NCBI RefSeq assembly: GCF_011077955.1
Contig: NZ_JAALBX010000015.1
Coordinates: 1 to 64,000 of the forward strand
Origin: Citrobacter freundii
Lineage (GTDB): Bacteria; Pseudomonadota; Gammaproteobacteria; Enterobacterales; Enterobacteriaceae
DNA length: 64,000 nucleotides
Reading direction: 5' to 3'
How positions within the stretch are numbered: the stretch's first letter is position 1; each line of letters opens with the position of its first letter. Shown piece after piece: positions 61,752 through 64,000 of this stretch. The notes beneath the pieces were generated by a model. It ran no database searches and was not told the origin of the DNA. It saw nothing but the letters and a program-made list of their open reading frames with translations. The translations under genes were made by a program, and so were the position numbers.

Positions 61752-63662
61752 GTGCGATTCCCCAACCAACGTTTAGCGCAGCTGTTTGATATGTTGCAAA
61801 ACGAAACGCTGCCGCAGGATGAGCTGGCGCAACGGTTGTCGGTTTCCACACGTACCGTTCGTGCTGACATCACTGCGCTGAATGCATTGCTCACGCAGCA
61901 TGGCGCGCAGTTTGTCCTGAGTCGGGGCAACGGCTATCAGCTCAGAATTGACGATTCGGCGAGCTATCAAATCCTCAAAACGCAGCAACCCTCTGCGCTA
62001 CGCATTCCGCGCACCAGTCAGGAGCGCGTCCATTACCTGATGGTGCGATTCCTGACCTCCGCATTTTCTCTGAAGCTCGAAGATCTGGCTGACGAATGGT
62101 TCGTCAGCCGCGCGACGCTGCAAAACGATATGGCGGAAGTGCGCGACTGGCTGCGGCGCTATCACTTGACGCTGGAAACCCGGCCACGCCACGGCATGAA
62201 ACTGTTTGGTAGTGAAATGGCGATCCGCGCCTGCCTGACCGATCTGCTGTGGACCCTGGCGCAACAGGATCCGGCTCATCCACTGGTCACTGAAGAGGCG
62301 CTGAACGCCGGTATGCCGGAACGGTTACAGCCGATCCTGCGTGACATTTTCAACCGCTTTCATATCCGTTTTACCGATGAAGGCGAATTATTTTTACGCC
62401 TGTATTGCGCGGTTGCGGTGCGGCGCATCAGTGAGGGATATCCGTTGTCAGAATTCGTGGGTGAAGAGGTCGCTGAGTCCGTAGCCCTGGCGGCGCGGGA
62501 AATCGCAGGCGTCCTGCAACGTTTTGCGGAAAAATCGCTGTCTACTTCTGAAGAGAACTGGTTAAAAGTGCATATCGCCGCGCGCCGGGTGCAGGACATT
62601 GCGCCCAGCACAATCAATGCCGATGATGAAGACGCGCTGGTCACTTACATCCTGAATTTTATCAATACCCAGTACAACTATAACTTGCTCAACGATCGGC
62701 AACTGCATGCCGATATGCTCACCCATGTCAAAACCATGATCACCCGGGTGCGCTATCAAATCATGATCCCCAATCCGCTGCTTGATAACATCAAGCAGCA
62801 CTATCCCATGGCCTGGGATATGACGCTTGCGGCAGTGTCGGGGTGGGTTAAATACACGCCTTATACCATCAGCGAAAACGAAATCGGCTTTCTGGTGTTG
62901 CACGTCGGCGTTGGGCTTGAGCGCAATTACAATATTGATTTTCAGCGCCAGCCGCGCGTGTTGCTGGTGTGTGACGCCGGAAACGCGATGGTGCGGATGA
63001 TTGAAGCGGTGCTGGCGCGTAAGTATCCGCAGATTCACCTTACTCGCACACTGACGCTGCGGGACTATCAGCAGCGGGACAGCATTAGCGAAGATTTTGT
63101 CATTGCCACCGCGCGCGTCAGCGAAAAAGGCAAACCGGTGATGATGATTGCGCCGTTTCCCACTGACTATCAACTGGAACAAATCGGCAAGCTGGTGCTG
63201 GTGGACCGTACCCGCCCATGGATGCTGAACAAATATTTCGATGCTGCCCATTTTCGTATTATCGACGGCCCAATGGATCAGCAAACGCTGTTCAAAACGC
63301 TGTGCGACCAGTTGCAGCGTGAAGGGTTTGTCGATGGCGAATTTCTTCATTCAGTAGTGGAGCGTGAAGCCATTGTCAGCACCATGCTGGGCGACAGCAT
63401 CGCGCTGCCCCATGCGCTGGGGTTGCTGGCGAAAAAAACGGTGGTTTATACCGTGCTTGCGCCGAAAGGGATCCCCTGGGGCGATGACACGGCGCACGTG
63501 ATTTTCTTACTCGCCATCAGTAAAAGCGAGTACGAAGAAGCGATGGCGATTTACGATATTTTCGTCACGTTCCTGCGCGAGCGTGCGATGTCGCGGTTAT
63601 GCGGATGTTTTAATTTTGCGGAATTTAAAGCGGTGGCAATGGAGTGCGTAAGTCGGTTTTAG
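61752..63662 (+). CDS. BglG/MtlR-type PRD transcriptional regulator with EIIB and EIIA domains
   Basis: A 636-aa regulator. N-terminal HTH (1-70, ELAQRLSVSTRTVRADITALNALL) and a second Mga-like HTH (about 85-150), so it binds DNA rather than RNA. Two PRDs follow (about 170-280 and 290-395). An EIIB-like domain starts RVLLVCDAGNAMVRM with Cys407, and an EIIA-like domain (about 490-636) has the His554 site IALPHALG. These are phosphorylation points for the PTS, so activity would follow carbon supply even though no PTS permease is in the operon. GTG start with GGAGAG upstream. It is the last gene and presumably activates the operon from the palindrome at 56147. Confidence 0.9.
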   Translation: MRFPNQRLAQLFDMLQNETLPQDELAQRLSVSTRTVRADITALNALLTQHGAQFVLSRGNGYQLRIDDSASYQILKTQQPSALRIPRTSQERVHYLMVRFLTSAFSLKLEDLADEWFVSRATLQNDMAEVRDWLRRYHLTLETRPRHGMKLFGSEMAIRACLTDLLWTLAQQDPAHPLVTEEALNAGMPERLQPILRDIFNRFHIRFTDEGELFLRLYCAVAVRRISEGYPLSEFVGEEVAESVALAAREIAGVLQRFAEKSLSTSEENWLKVHIAARRVQDIAPSTINADDEDALVTYILNFINTQYNYNLLNDRQLHADMLTHVKTMITRVRYQIMIPNPLLDNIKQHYPMAWDMTLAAVSGWVKYTPYTISENEIGFLVLHVGVGLERNYNIDFQRQPRVLLVCDAGNAMVRMIEAVLARKYPQIHLTRTLTLRDYQQRDSISEDFVIATARVSEKGKPVMMIAPFPTDYQLEQIGKLVLVDRTRPWMLNKYFDAAHFRIIDGPMDQQTLFKTLCDQLQREGFVDGEFLHSVVEREAIVSTMLGDSIALPHALGLLAKKTVVYTVLAPKGIPWGDDTAHVIFLLAISKSEYEEAMAIYDIFVTFLRERAMSRLCGCFNFAEFKAVAMECVSRF

Positions 63663-63691
63663 CTGCGGGCATACGTACCCGCTGCTAAACG

Positions 63692-64000
63692 TTATCGCAA
63701 GTGATGGACGACCTGATTACTGCTGCCGCGCCAGATTAGCGCCGGATCTTTCAGATCCTGTACAAACTTCCCGTCGACAAGCACGTTGATCCGATCCACG
63801 ACCTGCATCTGATCGGCGTTCAGTTCATCCAGCGTGTAGCCGGTCCATACCCAGATATCTTTGCCCGGACATTCTGCGTGAATGCGCTCGACCAGTCGCA
63901 GGATAGCCGGCACGTTTTGGGGGTGCAGCGGATCGCCGCCCGAAAGCGAAATCCCCTGACGAGAAATCCGCGTGTCGTTCAGATCGCTAATGATCCGGTC
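63692..64000 (-). CDS. nrdG: Anaerobic ribonucleotide reductase activating protein NrdG (C-terminal part)
   Basis: Radical-SAM activase that installs the glycyl radical on NrdD. Only the last 102 codons are in the window; the N-terminus with the iron-sulfur Cys motif lies beyond 64000. The part seen, LSGGDPLHPQNVPAILRLVERIHAECPGKDIWVWTGY...KDPALIWRGSSNQVVHHLR, matches E. coli NrdG. Convergent with the regulator; a weak dyad at 63661-63686 lies between. Confidence 0.95.
   Translation of the reverse strand, partial: DRIISDLNDTRISRQGISLSGGDPLHPQNVPAILRLVERIHAECPGKDIWVWTGYTLDELNADQMQVVDRINVLVDGKFVQDLKDPALIWRGSSNQVVHHLR

Overview
The window is chromosomal DNA from an enteric gammaproteobacterium of the family Enterobacteriaceae, close to Salmonella/Citrobacter/Escherichia. 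Fis, MreB, RplM, RpsI, Mdh and AccB read almost like their E. coli counterparts. The order rrfD-thrV-rrfF / yhdZYXW / acrEF / fis-dusB / prmA-panF-accCB / mreBCD / tldD / aae / argR-mdh / degSQ / rplM-rpsI-sspAB is the E. coli 72-73 min region read in reverse. msrPQ between aroQ and acuI, tandem yhcN copies, and a cassette between cybC and nrdG point to the Salmonella/Citrobacter side rather than E. coli K-12. The species cannot be fixed by eye. An alpha-carbonic anhydrase gene between dusB and prmA and the lack of yhdJ/yhdU between fis and envR are further local differences.

Layout. 1-410: distal end of an rrnD-like operon (5S, tRNA-Thr, second identical 5S, terminator). 467-4626: four-gene polar amino-acid ABC transporter (minus strand) with a good sigma-54 promoter and a possible NtrC site upstream. 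5108-10991: lipoprotein yhdV, AcrEF pump and divergent EnvR-type repressor with an AcrR-like operator between. 11152-14667: fis-dusB, periplasmic carbonic anhydrase, prmA. 14679-20615: panF-yhdT, accBC, aroQ, msrPQ. 20717-34277: acuI, csrD, mreBCD-maf-rng-yhdP-tldD. 34325-40399: aaeR/aaeXAB, a GabD-like aldehyde dehydrogenase, yhcO. 40454-47778: two yhcN paralogues, argR, mdh, degS, degQ, zapG(yhcB), zapE. 48022-50310: rplM-rpsI, sspA-sspB.

At about 50311-50372 the order jumps: sspB is followed by darP-tldE-cybC-...-nrdG, which in E. coli lie near 96 min. This is either a real rearrangement or an assembly join. Beyond it are an AT-rich autotransporter gene inserted between tldE and cybC, and then a nine-gene accessory cassette (56235-63662) ending next to nrdG.

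The accessory cassette is the best candidate for an undescribed system. It encodes a stand-alone PRD protein, a DUF2620 protein (RpiB/LacA-like by my reading), three small conserved proteins (DUF4312, DUF4311, DUF4310; the last two are membrane proteins), an amidohydrolase, a SelA/DgaE-like PLP enzyme, a DgaF-like aldolase and a BglG/MtlR-type PRD-EIIB-EIIA regulator. Genes are tightly packed or overlapping and all on the plus strand. The content suggests uptake and breakdown of an N-acylated amino acid or amino-sugar-acid-like compound to ammonia, pyruvate and an aldehyde; the substrate is unknown. A perfect 20-bp palindrome lies just upstream of a possible promoter for the cassette.
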